A stretch of DNA of 64,000 nt from Epibacterium ulvae (GCF_900102795.1 NZ_FMWG01000001.1:1-64000), one strand, 5' to 3'; positions 26,652-36,589 are shown, numbered from the stretch's first letter. Numbers and translations are program-made. Notes: generated by a model from the sequence alone, not told the origin.

Positions 26652-29048
26652 ATGAAATTCACGCTGTCCTGGCTGAAAGAACATCTTGATACCACTGCAA
26701 CAGTGGACGAGATCACCGAAGCGCTTACTGATCTTGGATTAGAGGTCGAAGAGGTGGTGAACCCCGCCGATCGTCTTAAGGATTTCAAACTAGGCTATGT
26801 GAAACATGCCGAAAAGCATCCAGATGCGGATAAGCTTCGCGTGTGTAAGGTGGATACCGACGAAGGCGAGATGCAGATCATCTGCGGCGCGCCCAATGCA
26901 CGTGAAGGTATCACGGTCGTTGTCTGTAAGCCCGGCATGTATATTCCCGGTCTTGATATCACAATTGGTGTTGGCAAAATCCGCGGCGTGGACAGCTTTG
27001 GCATGATGGCCTCTGAGCGTGAGCTGGAGCTATCAGATGAACACAACGGAATTATCGAACTGCCTTCAGGGGCTGTGGGCGACACATTCGTGGATTGGCT
27101 TGCGGCCAATGATCCGGCCAAAGTTGATCCGATGATAGAGATCGCGATCACGCCCAATCGTCAGGATGCGCTGGGCGTCTATGGTATTGCGCGTGATCTG
27201 GCTGCACGTGGTTTAGGTACGCTCAAGACCACTGAATATACCGCCACTGAGGGGCAGTTTACGAGCCCGATTAAAGTGTCAATTGATGAAGACACACGAG
27301 ATGGCTGCCCGCTCTTTTCTGGCCGTCTGATCCGAGGTGTTAAGAATGGTCCGAGCCCCCAATGGCTCCAAGACCGTTTGACCGCTATCGGCCTCCGCCC
27401 GATTTCAACCTTGGTTGATATCACAAACTTCTTCACCTTTGATCAGAACCGCCCATTGCATGTATTTGATGCGGCAAAGGTTTCGGGGGACCTGCGTGTT
27501 CATCGTGCCGCTGGTGGTGAAACGCTGAAAGCTTTGGATGAGAAAGAATACACTTTCTCGGCTGGGCAGATCGTGATTTCTGATGACAACGGTGTGGAAA
27601 GCGTCGCGGGCATCATGGGGGGCGAAGAAACCGGCTGCACAGATGAGACCGTTGATGTGTTTCTGGAAAGCGCTTTTTGGGATCATATCCAGATCGCCAC
27701 AACAGGCCGTGCACTTAAGATCAACTCAGATGCACGCTACCGGTTTGAGCGTGGTGTGGATCCTGAATACACTATCGAAGGTTTGGAACGTGCGACCCAG
27801 ATGATACTGGAGCTCTGCGGAGGTGAACCCTCTGAAATGGTCATCGCAGGGGATGTGCCTAATCACGCCCGTGCTTACAAATTGGATCCTGAGCGGGTGC
27901 AATCTTTGGTTGGCATGGAGATCCCTGAGTCAGATCAACGTCAAACGCTGACACGGCTGGGATTCCGATTGGAAGGCAATATGGCTCATGTGCCGACATG
28001 GCGTCCCGATGTGCAGGGTGAGGCGGATCTGGTGGAAGAGGTTGCCCGGATTGCTTCATTGACCAAGCTGAAAGGTGTTCCGCTGCCACGGTTGGGTGAT
28101 GGTATTCCTAAACCTGTTATGACAGCGCAACAGCGCCGTTTGCAGATGGCGCGCCGGACGTCAGCGGCTTTGGGCTATAATGAATTGGTCAGCTATACCT
28201 TTATTGATCAAGCTGCAGCTGCGCTTTTTGGCGGCGGGGATGACGCCACGAAACTCGCCAATCCTATCTCATCTGAGATGAGTCACATGCGTCCTGATCT
28301 GTTACCGGGCCTCTTGCAGGCTGCTGCGCGCAATCAGGCGCGTGGCTATATGGATTTGGCTTTGTTTGAAGTTGGACCAGTTTTCCAGGGTGGGGAACCG
28401 GGTGAGCAATGCGAGCAGATTGCAGGTATTCTTATCGGTCGTACCGGACCTAAAGATGTGCATGGGGCATCGCGCGCCGTTGATCTTTATGATGCAAAAG
28501 CTGACATTGAGGCTGTTCTTGCAGCAATTGGTGCGCCCGCAAAGGTTCAGATTCTGCGCGGCGGTGAAGGATGGTGGCACCCCGGTCGCCATGGTCGGAT
28601 TTGTCTGGGGCCGAAAAAGACGCTGGGCGTTTTTGGTGAAATCCATCCCAAAGTACTACAAGAGCTGGGCATCAAGGGAGCCGCTGTTGCATTCAGCATC
28701 TGGCCCGAGGAAATTCCACTGCCACGCAAATCGGCAACCACGCGAGCAGCGCTGGATATCAGCGATTTACAGGCCGTAGAACGCGATTTCGCCTTTGTGG
28801 TTGATGACAGTGTGGAAGCGCTGACTTTGGTGAATGCTGCAGCTGGGGCAGATAAGGCGCTTGTTGAAAATGTGCGCGTCTTTGATGAATTTATCGGTGG
28901 AAGTCTGGGTGAGGGGAAGAAGTCCCTTGCTATTACGGTACGCTTGCAACCCACAGATAAGACGTTGAAAGAAAAAGACATCGAAGCTGTAAGCGAAAAG
29001 ATTATCGCCAAGGTTACAAAAGCGACTGGCGGGACATTGCGTGGTTAA
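26652..29048 (+). CDS. pheT: Phenylalanine--tRNA ligase beta subunit
   Basis: 798 residues, full length. Domains in order: N-terminal tRNA-binding (OB) region about 40-150, B3/B4 editing domain about 210-390 that clears Tyr-tRNA-Phe, B5 about 400-475, the catalytic-like core, and the C-terminal ferredoxin-like anticodon-binding domain about 705-798 (ISDLQAVERDFAFVVD onward). Pairs with PheS to form the (alpha-beta)2 enzyme. A terminator follows at once. Confidence 0.96.
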   Translation: MKFTLSWLKEHLDTTATVDEITEALTDLGLEVEEVVNPADRLKDFKLGYVKHAEKHPDADKLRVCKVDTDEGEMQIICGAPNAREGITVVVCKPGMYIPGLDITIGVGKIRGVDSFGMMASERELELSDEHNGIIELPSGAVGDTFVDWLAANDPAKVDPMIEIAITPNRQDALGVYGIARDLAARGLGTLKTTEYTATEGQFTSPIKVSIDEDTRDGCPLFSGRLIRGVKNGPSPQWLQDRLTAIGLRPISTLVDITNFFTFDQNRPLHVFDAAKVSGDLRVHRAAGGETLKALDEKEYTFSAGQIVISDDNGVESVAGIMGGEETGCTDETVDVFLESAFWDHIQIATTGRALKINSDARYRFERGVDPEYTIEGLERATQMILELCGGEPSEMVIAGDVPNHARAYKLDPERVQSLVGMEIPESDQRQTLTRLGFRLEGNMAHVPTWRPDVQGEADLVEEVARIASLTKLKGVPLPRLGDGIPKPVMTAQQRRLQMARRTSAALGYNELVSYTFIDQAAAALFGGGDDATKLANPISSEMSHMRPDLLPGLLQAAARNQARGYMDLALFEVGPVFQGGEPGEQCEQIAGILIGRTGPKDVHGASRAVDLYDAKADIEAVLAAIGAPAKVQILRGGEGWWHPGRHGRICLGPKKTLGVFGEIHPKVLQELGIKGAAVAFSIWPEEIPLPRKSATTRAALDISDLQAVERDFAFVVDDSVEALTLVNAAAGADKALVENVRVFDEFIGGSLGEGKKSLAITVRLQPTDKTLKEKDIEAVSEKIIAKVTKATGGTLRG

Positions 29049-29072
29049 ACGCTTTGTCAGGTTTTAAATGAG

Positions 29073-29108
29073 AAACGCGCGCTTCTTTTGAAGGGCGCGT
29101 TTTCTTTT
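29073..29108 (+). terminator. pheT terminator
   Basis: AACGCGC pairs with GCGCGTT, with an inner CTTC/GAAG helix closing a TTTT loop, followed by TTTCTTTT. Confidence 0.85.
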
Positions 29109-29119
29109 GGAGAGAACTG

Positions 29120-29530
29120 ATGACACAGGCACTTGTTCCCGAGCTTTCTGTGAGGAGTTGGAAAAGATCACGACAGTTTTATTGTGATGTCCTGGGGTTT
29201 TCGGTGGCTTATGAACGGCCCGAGGAGGGGTTTTCGTATCTCAAACTTGGAATGGCTGAAATGATGATCGATCAGATTGGCCTAGGACGTGATTTTGACG
29301 ATTTAACACCAGATACCCCTTTGGGGCGTGGGGTGAATTTTCAAATTGAAGTCGCAGAGATTGCAGGGCTTTACGTCACGGTGAAGGGTGTGGCAGCGGA
29401 AATTATCCTTCCACTCGAAGACAAATGGTACAGGACTTCTGATTGTGAAGCGGGCAACCGGCAGTTTGTCGTTGCTGATCCTGACGGGTATCTTTTGCGG
29501 TTTTTGCAGGATCTGGGAACAAGAACCTAA
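29120..29530 (+). CDS. VOC (glyoxalase/bleomycin resistance) family protein
   Basis: 136 residues with the two-beta-alpha-beta-beta-beta-module layout. The N-terminal PELSVRSWKRSRQFYCDVLGF and the C-terminal QFVVADPDGYLLRFLQDLG are the family's typical ends. The first metal His is replaced (PELSV), which is common in bleomycin-resistance-type members that bind drugs instead of catalysing. Precise role unknown. GGAGAG precedes the ATG. Confidence 0.85.
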   Translation: MTQALVPELSVRSWKRSRQFYCDVLGFSVAYERPEEGFSYLKLGMAEMMIDQIGLGRDFDDLTPDTPLGRGVNFQIEVAEIAGLYVTVKGVAAEIILPLEDKWYRTSDCEAGNRQFVVADPDGYLLRFLQDLGTRT

Positions 29531-29599
29531 ACGGGTTGGCCTGTCTGGGCTGCTACGCTAGGACTTTGGCAACTGAAAATAGACAAAGGATTGTATCAG

Positions 29600-30046
29600 A
29601 TGTTGAGTGTTTATCTTTCCGGTGAAATTCACACTGATTGGCGTGAACAGATCACCGAAGGTGCTGATGGTATGGGGATCTTGTTCAATGCACCTGTGAC
29701 GGATCATGCAGCAAGCGATGATTGTGGTGTTGCGATTCTGGGCGGCGAAGAGAGCAAATTCTGGCACGATCACAAAGGCGCCAAATTAAATGCGATCCGC
29801 ACCCGCAAAGGCATTGAAGAAGCAGACGTTGTGGTTGTTCGTTTTGGTGACAAATACAAACAATGGAACGCGGCTTTTGATGCAGGTTATGCAGCGGCTT
29901 TAGGGAAATCCATTATTGTGCTGAGCCCGCCTGAACATCAGCATGCTTTGAAAGAAGTTCATGCAGCAGCGCTTGCAGTGGCTGAGACACCTCAACAAGT
30001 GGTAGAATTACTGACTTATGTGGTTGAGGGTACGCTGCCTAAATGA
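29600..30046 (+). CDS. YtoQ family protein
   Basis: 148 residues from ATG 29600, with AAAGGA about ten bases upstream. The sequence VYLSGEIHTDWREQI and later GIEEADVVVVRFGDKYKQWNAAFDAGYA is the YtoQ family pattern, related in fold to nucleoside 2-deoxyribosyltransferases, with an unassigned reaction. The stop overlaps the next gene start (ATGA), so the two are coupled. Confidence 0.85.
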   Translation: MLSVYLSGEIHTDWREQITEGADGMGILFNAPVTDHAASDDCGVAILGGEESKFWHDHKGAKLNAIRTRKGIEEADVVVVRFGDKYKQWNAAFDAGYAAALGKSIIVLSPPEHQHALKEVHAAALAVAETPQQVVELLTYVVEGTLPK

Positions 30047-30564
30047 CCACCCTGCGCAGCCCACGTGTGATGATGCGTCCGCATGGCTTACAAGACCTGC
30101 GTGACCTCAGCGAGATGTGGGTGATACCGCAGGTCGTTGAACATATTTCTGGCGCGCCATTGTCGAGCGACGAGGTCTGGGCCAAGCTGATGTTTCATAT
30201 CGGTCATTGGCAGGCGCTAGGCTTTGGATATTGGGCTGTTCTAGATGCCACCACTGGTCACTATCTTGGAATGGTCGGTTTTGCAGTACGCCCTCGCAAT
30301 ACTGAGCCGACATTGCCAGATAGTGTTGAGGCAGGGTGGGTTCTGCATCCAAAGGTTCAGTCTAAGGGCATTGCATTTGAAGCAATGCAGCTTGCCTATG
30401 CATGGGCTGATGAACATCAGAATTGGGATAAAACCCATTGCCTGATTTCACCAGAAAACCTTGCATCATTGAAACTTGCTGCCAGACTTGGATTTCAACC
30501 TTTTCAGGAGGTCCGCTATCGCGGCGGACCTTCGATGGTTTTAGAGCGTGTGTGCGCCCCTTAG
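30043..30564 (+). CDS. GNAT family N-acetyltransferase
   Basis: 173 residues, RimJ/RimL-like GNAT. The acetyl-CoA binding region is [21 protein letters not shown] (about 103-123, Q/R-x-x-G-x-A type), followed by the [20 protein letters not shown] block typical of alanine/serine acetyltransferases. It could acetylate a small amine or a protein N-terminus. Starts by overlapping ytoQ. Its TAG stop overlaps the mscL stop on the other strand by four bases. Confidence 0.88.
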   Translation: MTTLRSPRVMMRPHGLQDLRDLSEMWVIPQVVEHISGAPLSSDEVWAKLMFHIGHWQALGFGYWAVLDATTGHYLGMVGFAVRPRNTEPTLPDSVEAGWVLHPKVQSKGIAFEAMQLAYAWADEHQNWDKTHCLISPENLASLKLAARLGFQPFQEVRYRGGPSMVLERVCAP

Positions 30565-30992
30565 CTGGATTTATTTAGCGCGTCGCGGATTTCGAGTAAG
30601 ACATCCAGCTCACTTGGACCTTTGGGAGTCTCTTCAACGGTTTCTTCCTGTTTTTCCATCCGGTCTTTGATTTTGTTGACGTTACGGACCAGTTGAAACA
30701 CAACAAATGCAATGATCAGAAAGTTGATAATTGCCATGAAAAATGCGCCGTAAGCAAAGACCGCAGCGCCAGCTTCACGCGCGGCTTCGAGTGAAGCATA
30801 TGTGTTCTCGCCAGAAAGAACCCAGAAATTATTAGTGAAATCAATGCCACCTAAGAACAAACCAATTATGGGGTTAATCAAGTCATCGACCATTGATTTT
30901 ACAATTGCTGTAAAAGCTGCACCGATGATGATCCCGACGGCCATGTCCATAACATTGCCGCGCGCGATAAAGGATTTGAATTCGTTCAACAT
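30561..30992 (-). CDS. mscL: Large-conductance mechanosensitive channel MscL
   Basis: 143 residues, normal size. TM1 is [25 protein letters not shown] (in two pieces, about 16-42), including the gate region, and TM2 is [19 protein letters not shown] (about 84-102), ending with the charged C-terminal helix. It opens under membrane tension to release solutes on osmotic downshock. It is tail-to-tail with the GNAT gene without any spacer. Confidence 0.95.
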   Translation of the reverse strand: MLNEFKSFIARGNVMDMAVGIIIGAAFTAIVKSMVDDLINPIIGLFLGGIDFTNNFWVLSGENTYASLEAAREAGAAVFAYGAFFMAIINFLIIAFVVFQLVRNVNKIKDRMEKQEETVEETPKGPSELDVLLEIRDALNKSS

Positions 30993-31085
30993 TGTGCAGG
31001 CCCTCTCTGCAGGATTTGTTTTGTTAAGCGTAACATTGTTTTGATTTTACGCAAAAGAGAGCAATTCATTAGATGATTTAAGGGG

Positions 31086-31113
31086 AAACCGGGGCGGCGA
31101 GGCACCCCGGTTT
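31086..31113 (-). terminator. Hairpin downstream of ald
   Basis: AAACCGGGG pairs perfectly with CCCCGGTTT around ten bases, 13 bases beyond the ald stop on the minus strand. The T tract is weak (TTTCCCC), so termination may be partial. Confidence 0.6.
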
Positions 31114-31125
31114 GGATTTAATCGC

Positions 31126-32241
31126 TTATTTGATCGCAATGTTTGGGGAAATCACGTCAATGCCGAGGGCTTTTCCGACGGCAAAGTAGGTCAGTTGACC
31201 TGCATGAACGTTCAAGCCATTCAACAGATGGGGATCGTCTGCACAGGCTTGTTTCCAGCCTTTATTCGCCAAGTTTAGCAAGAAAGGCAGGGTTGCATTG
31301 CCAAGTGCCTGCGTTGAAGTGCGCGCGACAGCGCCCGGCATATTGGCGACGCAATAGTGCATAACACCATCAACCTCATAGATTGGGTCGGCATGTGTGG
31401 TCGCTCGTGAGGTTTCAAAACATCCGCCTTGGTCAATCGCGACGTCTACAAGTACTGCACCGGGTTTCATCTCTGATAGTTGAGATTTTGAAACTAGTTT
31501 GGGGGCAGCAGCACCGGGAATAAGGACTGCGCCAATGACCATATCTGCCTCACGGACAAGTTCTGCAGTTGCGCCTGCAGTCGAATATTGGTTTTTGAAG
31601 TCCCGCCCAAAGACATCATCAAGGTATTTCAATCGATTTAGCGAGCGGTCCAAGACTGTCACGTCTGCACCCATGCCTGCAGCAATACGCGCAGCATGCG
31701 TGCCCACGACACCTCCTCCGATCACGACGACTTTGGCGGGGGCAACCCCTGGGACGCCGCCCATCAAAACGCCGCGTCCGCCATTGGCTTTTTGGAGAGT
31801 GTATGAACCCACCTGCGGGGCCAAGCGGCCAGCAACTTCTGACATAGGCGCTAGCAATGGAAGGCCGCCGCTGGCATCTGTGACGGTTTCATATGCAATT
31901 GCTGTACAGCCAGACGCCAGCAGATCATGCGTTTGTTCAGGATCCGGAGCCAAATGCAGGTAGGTGAACAGCAACTGCCCCTCGCGCAGCATCTTGCGCT
32001 CAACAGCTTGTGGTTCTTTGACTTTGACGATCATATCGGCGGTTGCAAAGATCTCTTCTGCGGTATCAATCACGACAGCCCCGGCAGCTGTGTAATCTGC
32101 ATCTGTAAAACCAGCGCCAAGCCCCGCGCCTTTTTGGATCAGGACGTCATGGCCATGCTGCACGGTCTCACGTGCTGCATCTGGCGTCATGCCGACACGA
32201 AACTCTTGGGGTTTGATTTCTGTTGGGCATCCAATTTTCAT
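31126..32241 (-). CDS. ald: Alanine dehydrogenase
   Basis: 371 residues, typical length. It interconverts L-alanine and pyruvate plus ammonium with NAD. Visible: N-terminal MKIGCPTEIKPQEFRVGMTP, catalytic K74 region IVKVKEPQ, H96 region LFTYLHLAPD, the Rossmann GGGVVGTHAARIAAGMGADV (about 173-192), and HADPIYEVDGVMHYCVANMP near 285-305. It is divergent from an Lrp-type regulator that probably senses alanine. Confidence 0.94.
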   Translation of the reverse strand: MKIGCPTEIKPQEFRVGMTPDAARETVQHGHDVLIQKGAGLGAGFTDADYTAAGAVVIDTAEEIFATADMIVKVKEPQAVERKMLREGQLLFTYLHLAPDPEQTHDLLASGCTAIAYETVTDASGGLPLLAPMSEVAGRLAPQVGSYTLQKANGGRGVLMGGVPGVAPAKVVVIGGGVVGTHAARIAAGMGADVTVLDRSLNRLKYLDDVFGRDFKNQYSTAGATAELVREADMVIGAVLIPGAAAPKLVSKSQLSEMKPGAVLVDVAIDQGGCFETSRATTHADPIYEVDGVMHYCVANMPGAVARTSTQALGNATLPFLLNLANKGWKQACADDPHLLNGLNVHAGQLTYFAVGKALGIDVISPNIAIK

Positions 32242-32377
32242 GGTTTCCTCCTGAGTGTTCTTTGCGCTGAGAGTGAACGTGATCGGGGAAAATATGCTTC
32301 TTTTTTAGGCACATTAAAAACATGACATTCGAAGATTATTCGACAATATTGCAAGTTGTTGAAAGGATCATCGCATA

Positions 32378-32839
32378 ATGTCTATAGATGAAACGGATCG
32401 TCGTATTCTAAAGGTTTTGCAAAGGCAGGGTCGTATTTCGAATTCTGACCTGTCTGAACAAGTTAACCTGTCAGCATCAGCCTGTCACAGACGGGTGCAG
32501 CGACTCGAAAGTGAAGGATATATTCGCGACTATGTGGCGTTGTTGGATGCCCGTAAGATGAATGTCCCAACGACGGTGTTTGTTGAAATCACCTTATCTG
32601 GTCAAGCGGATGAAGTGTTGGATGCTTTTGAACGGGCTGTTGCGTTGATTCCAGACGTGCTCGAATGTCATTTGATGGCAGGAACAGCGGATTACATTCT
32701 CAAAGTTGTTGCAGAGAATACAGACGATTTCGCTCGTATTCACCGTCGGTTCCTTGCGCGTCTCCCAGGCGTTGCGCAGATGCAAAGTTCGTTTGCGTTA
32801 CGCACTGTTTTTAAAACCACTGCACTGCCCGTTGCTTAA
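32378..32839 (+). CDS. Lrp/AsnC family regulator (AldR-like)
   Basis: 153 residues. HTH: RISNSDLSEQVNLSASACHRRV (about 20-41), then the RAM domain with DVLECHLMAGTADYIL. The divergent placement 136 bases from ald matches the AldR arrangement, in which an alanine-responsive Lrp protein controls alanine dehydrogenase. Confidence 0.9.
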   Translation: MSIDETDRRILKVLQRQGRISNSDLSEQVNLSASACHRRVQRLESEGYIRDYVALLDARKMNVPTTVFVEITLSGQADEVLDAFERAVALIPDVLECHLMAGTADYILKVVAENTDDFARIHRRFLARLPGVAQMQSSFALRTVFKTTALPVA

Positions 32840-33013
32840 TCAGGCTATACGCTTTGAAATAATTTACATTTTTCATTTAAGTTTATGAGATCATGTTTGC
32901 GATCCTTTCATGACCTGTGTCTTGTACCCTTAGGTCCCAACTGACATGAAAGGATCACATGGCGGCGCTATAGCCTCACATCATGTAATACGCCGAACCT
33001 GAAGGAGAGACCT

Positions 33014-33931
33014 GTGCACAGCGACGAGACCCAAGATCCCTTTGATTGGCTGGAAGCTGAATTGCAGGACACATTTGACGAAGACTTGGAAATCGAGTTT
33101 TCAGAGCCGATGCTCTCGATGGAATTGCGTAAAATTTACAAAGCGCAACATCCCGAGATGCTGGACCGCAAGGTTTACTTTAAGAACTTGCTCCGCTTGC
33201 AAGCTGAATTGATCAAACTTCAGGATTGGGTGCAACATACCGGGGCAAAGGTTTGCGTCATTATGGAAGGGCGCGATTCAGCTGGGAAAGGGGGCGTGAT
33301 CAAACGGATTACGCAGCGCTTAAACCCTCGTGTCGCGCGGGTCGTCGCATTGCCTGCTCCGTCAAAGCGAGAGCAAAGCCAATGGTATTTCCAGCGCTAT
33401 GTGCCCCATTTGCCTGCGGGCGGTGAAATCGTGTTGTTTGACCGTTCATGGTATAACCGCGCCGGGGTTGAGCGTGTTATGGGCTTCGCGACAGACACCC
33501 AAGTGGAACAGTTTTTTCAAGACGTTCCAGAATTTGAACGTATGCTCGTGCGATCAGGTGTTATCCTCCTGAAATACTGGTTTTCAATTACCGATGAAGA
33601 GCAACAACTGCGCTTTATGATGCGTATTCATGATCCGATGAAGCAGTGGAAGCTGTCCCCGATGGACCTTCAAAGTCGGATTCGCTGGGAGCAATACACA
33701 AAGGCTAAGGAGGAGATGTTTGCACGAACAAACATCCCCGAAGCGCCTTGGTTTATTGTGGAAGGGAATGACAAAAAGCGGGAGCGGCTAAATTGCATCG
33801 AACACCTTTTGTCACAGATCCCCTATGCAGAGAGTCAGCACGAAAAGGTGACGCTCCCAGATCGTGAGTACAATCCAGACTACGAGCGCCGCATCCTTCC
33901 GGATGAGCTCTATGTACCTAAGATCTATTGA
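33014..33931 (+). CDS. ppk2: Polyphosphate kinase 2
   Basis: 305 residues from GTG 33014 (AAGGAGAG upstream). PPK2 P-loop kinase: Walker A EGRDSAGKGGVIKRI (about 87-101), the lid and Walker B region LFDRSWYNRAGVERVMGF (about 144-161), and DLQSRIRWEQYTKAKEEMF. PPK2 enzymes move phosphate between polyphosphate and nucleoside di- or monophosphates. The single-domain length fits class I enzymes that use polyphosphate to make GTP/ATP. Confidence 0.93.
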   Translation: MHSDETQDPFDWLEAELQDTFDEDLEIEFSEPMLSMELRKIYKAQHPEMLDRKVYFKNLLRLQAELIKLQDWVQHTGAKVCVIMEGRDSAGKGGVIKRITQRLNPRVARVVALPAPSKREQSQWYFQRYVPHLPAGGEIVLFDRSWYNRAGVERVMGFATDTQVEQFFQDVPEFERMLVRSGVILLKYWFSITDEEQQLRFMMRIHDPMKQWKLSPMDLQSRIRWEQYTKAKEEMFARTNIPEAPWFIVEGNDKKRERLNCIEHLLSQIPYAESQHEKVTLPDREYNPDYERRILPDELYVPKIY

Positions 33932-33962
33932 TCCTTTGTGGCTCAGGCGGTTCGTGATTGCC

Positions 33963-35267
33963 TTAGAATATAAAGTCTGAGCTGCTCAAACTTGCTAGGT
34001 CAGTATTTAGCAGACGCAGACTATGGCCATCCTCACTGGTTATGAGCAGATCAGCTCCGTCCTGTGTGATATGGTTGGCAATCAGGTCTGCAAAAGAGGA
34101 AACGCCATTTGCGCTGCCCAGATTGATCAGATCGCCTTCGCTTTGGTCGAAATCTGTGACTTGATCTTGGCCGGGGCTAAAATAGAAAGTGTCTGCACCG
34201 ATGCCGCCTTCAAGCGTATCGGCGCCTTGCCCGCCACGCAGCTGGTCGTTGTCATCTCCTCCAGACAGTGAATCGCTGCCTTTCCCGCCAAAGAGGCGAT
34301 CGTTGCCGCTGCCGCCTTGTAGTAGGTCACGTCCTGCGTCTCCAAAAAGCAGATCAGCCCCTGCGTCCCCTTCCAGAGAGTCGTCTCCACGGCCACCACG
34401 CAATCGGTCGCTGCCATTGCCACCGTCAAGTATATCCGCAGATGCGCCGCCCTTGAGCAGGTCCTGACCTGCACCGCCCTCTAATGTGTCAGCCCCTCCG
34501 CCGCCAAACAGCCGATCATGTCCCGCATCACCCGCTAATGAGTCATCTCCGCCGCGGCCAAATAAACGGTCAGCACCAGTTCCACCATTGAGTTGATCGT
34601 CTTCCATACTGCCTCGCAAGACGTCGTTGCCGCCACGGCCATTCACTTGTCCGGCTGCTGTCAGCTCGATCTGATCTGTACGATCGGTTGTTTCAGGTGG
34701 TGTATCGGCAGACGCGCTTTCTGTATCTTCTGCGAGGGTCTCGGTTTGTTGTGGTGACGTTGGAGCAGTCTCAGGTTGCGCAGCCGTGCCCGTGTCAGGA
34801 CTTTCTCCAGTATCCAACATAACTTCTGCTGCCGTGCGTGCGAAGTTCTGAGTCACTATGATCGCGTCGTGCCCGTTGAATTCGCCCAGTTCGATTCCGA
34901 TGCCAATATATGTAACGTTCGGATCAAGAATATTTGCGCGGTGACCAGGGCTGTTCATCAGTGCATTGTGCAGGTCGATGACATCATCTGAAAGTCCGGG
35001 GTCGCCTCGTAGGCTTTGCCAAGCAAGATTTTCTGCCCAAGACCAGCGCCCTGTGAAATCAAATCCAGCCTGTTCGATGCGGTCTCCGGCGGATGATCCA
35101 CCTGCACCGGTATGTGAGAAAACATTCTGTTCAAGTTGCCAGATACTGTGATCTGCCGCAGCGGCATTTAACTGAACTTCGAGTTGCAGTTCATTTAAGC
35201 CGTTCGCACGACGCTCGGCATTTATTAGGTCAAGCATTTGACGTTCATATGTGTCGGCGATGCCCAT
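33963..35267 (-). CDS. CAP/SCP domain protein with RTX calcium-binding repeats
   Basis: 434 residues. Residues about 5-150 form a bacterial CAP/SCP domain: MLDLINAERRANGL, SQ-like FSHTGAGGSSAGDRI, and NSPGHRANILDPNVTYIG. A low-complexity Thr/Glu/Pro linker (about 155-205) leads to a block of glycine/aspartate nonapeptide repeats (about 210-370, GGxGxDxLxGG), then a C-terminal LRLLNTDLASLSSSDFIF ending. There is no N-terminal signal peptide, so export by a type I system using the C-terminal signal is expected. No such transporter is in the window. Confidence 0.9.
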   Translation of the reverse strand: MGIADTYERQMLDLINAERRANGLNELQLEVQLNAAAADHSIWQLEQNVFSHTGAGGSSAGDRIEQAGFDFTGRWSWAENLAWQSLRGDPGLSDDVIDLHNALMNSPGHRANILDPNVTYIGIGIELGEFNGHDAIIVTQNFARTAAEVMLDTGESPDTGTAAQPETAPTSPQQTETLAEDTESASADTPPETTDRTDQIELTAAGQVNGRGGNDVLRGSMEDDQLNGGTGADRLFGRGGDDSLAGDAGHDRLFGGGGADTLEGGAGQDLLKGGASADILDGGNGSDRLRGGRGDDSLEGDAGADLLFGDAGRDLLQGGSGNDRLFGGKGSDSLSGGDDNDQLRGGQGADTLEGGIGADTFYFSPGQDQVTDFDQSEGDLINLGSANGVSSFADLIANHITQDGADLLITSEDGHSLRLLNTDLASLSSSDFIF

Positions 35268-35480
35268 GCGTATTAATCCTTATGGTCACGTTCCGCGTGA
35301 AGCGGATGTAGGTCTTTCACGCTGTTTTAACTCAATGGGTGAGCTGCGTGGTTGTTGTTAAGGATTGGGTAAGAAAAGGGCGAGAATGTGCTCGAATACG
35401 CGTGATTTGTCGGCGGTGTTTCGCAATTTGAAACGAAACGTAAAGAAATGCCTAACTGGATTTTAAATCCCTAATAATGA

Positions 35481-35508
35481 CAAACCCCCGCAGCCAAGCT
35501 ACGGGGGT
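35481..35508 (-). terminator. rpsU terminator
   Basis: On the minus strand ACCCCCG and CGGGGGT form the stem and TTTGTCATT follows. It lies 39-66 bases after the rpsU stop. Confidence 0.7.
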
Positions 35509-35546
35509 CATCAATTCGTGGTATCCAGAAAAGCTGGAAGAAGACC

Positions 35547-35753
35547 TTAGAGAAGACCTTCACGCTGTGCTTTCTTACGTGCCAATTTACGGGCACGGCG
35601 AATCGCTTCAGCTTTCTCGCGCGCTTTTTTCTCGGACGGCTTTTCGAAATGTTGCTTGAGCTTCATTTCGCGGAAGACGCCTTCACGCTGCAGCTTTTTC
35701 TTCAGGGCACGAAGCGCCTGATCGACGTTGTTGTCGCGAACACTAACCTGCAT
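35547..35753 (-). CDS. rpsU: 30S ribosomal protein S21
   Basis: 68 residues, typical for S21. Sequence features [20 protein letters not shown] and the basic tail [20 protein letters not shown] are diagnostic. It helps start translation on the small subunit. Single-gene transcript divergent from the COQ9 gene. Confidence 0.96.
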   Translation of the reverse strand: MQVSVRDNNVDQALRALKKKLQREGVFREMKLKQHFEKPSEKKAREKAEAIRRARKLARKKAQREGLL

Positions 35754-35880
35754 GTGGTTTTCACCACCTTTCTAAGTTTGAGTTGCAAGGAAATTGCAGG
35801 AAGCTGGCATATAGCAAGGAGCCATGTTTTTGTCTAGTACTGAGGAAGATTGGATTTGCAGCATGAGAGAGGCAGGACAC

Positions 35881-36576
35881 ATGACAGAGCAGGTGACAGA
35901 CACACACAATCGGGCTCTGGCAGAGTTGTTGGATGCTGCGTTGATGCATGTCGCTTTTGATGGCTGGAGTGATGCAACGTTTCAGGCTGCGCTGCGTGAT
36001 TGTGATATAGATGGCAGTTTAGCCAAGGCCATATGCCCGCGTGGCGCTTTGGATCTGGCGATCGCATATCACAAAGCAGGAGACCAAAAGATGTTGGCAG
36101 CCCTTGCTGAGGCGAACAAAGATGATTTGCGCTTTCGTGACAAAGTCGCGTTGGCAGTCCGTCTTAGATTAGAAGCGGCTGACGACAAAGAAGCAGTTCG
36201 GCGTGGGACCACGCTATTTGCTTTGCCTCATCACGCAAGCGAAGGGGCTGCGTTGATTTGGGGCACCTGTGACGCGATTTGGAATGCGCTCGGAGATACA
36301 TCAGAGGACGCCAATTGGTACAGTAAACGCGCGACGCTTTCTGCAGTATATTCGACGACCGTTCTGTTTTGGTTGGGGGATGACAGTTCGGATCATCATG
36401 CCACATGGGAATTTTTGGACCGACGCATTGATAACGTCATGGGGTTTGAAAAGGTCAAAGCCCAGCTGCAGAAGAATCCTTTGCTGAAACCTCTTATGGC
36501 TGCTCCAAACTGGTTGGCCGCGCAGATCCGTAAGCCGGAAACACGCGATGATTTGCCCGGCCGCACGCAGGGATAA
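35881..36576 (+). CDS. COQ9 family ubiquinone biosynthesis protein
   Basis: 231 residues from ATG 35881 (AGGCAGG upstream); longer in-frame starts exist to 35824. COQ9 proteins have a TetR-like helical fold and bind lipids to support COQ7-type hydroxylation in ubiquinone synthesis. Family pattern visible in HVAFDGWSDATFQAALRDC near the N-terminus and TVLFWLGDDSSDHHATWEFLDRRI in the C-terminal part. A quinone oxidoreductase follows 13 bases later, perhaps in the same transcript. Confidence 0.88.
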   Translation: MTEQVTDTHNRALAELLDAALMHVAFDGWSDATFQAALRDCDIDGSLAKAICPRGALDLAIAYHKAGDQKMLAALAEANKDDLRFRDKVALAVRLRLEAADDKEAVRRGTTLFALPHHASEGAALIWGTCDAIWNALGDTSEDANWYSKRATLSAVYSTTVLFWLGDDSSDHHATWEFLDRRIDNVMGFEKVKAQLQKNPLLKPLMAAPNWLAAQIRKPETRDDLPGRTQG

Positions 36577-36589
36577 AAAGGGAAGAGGA

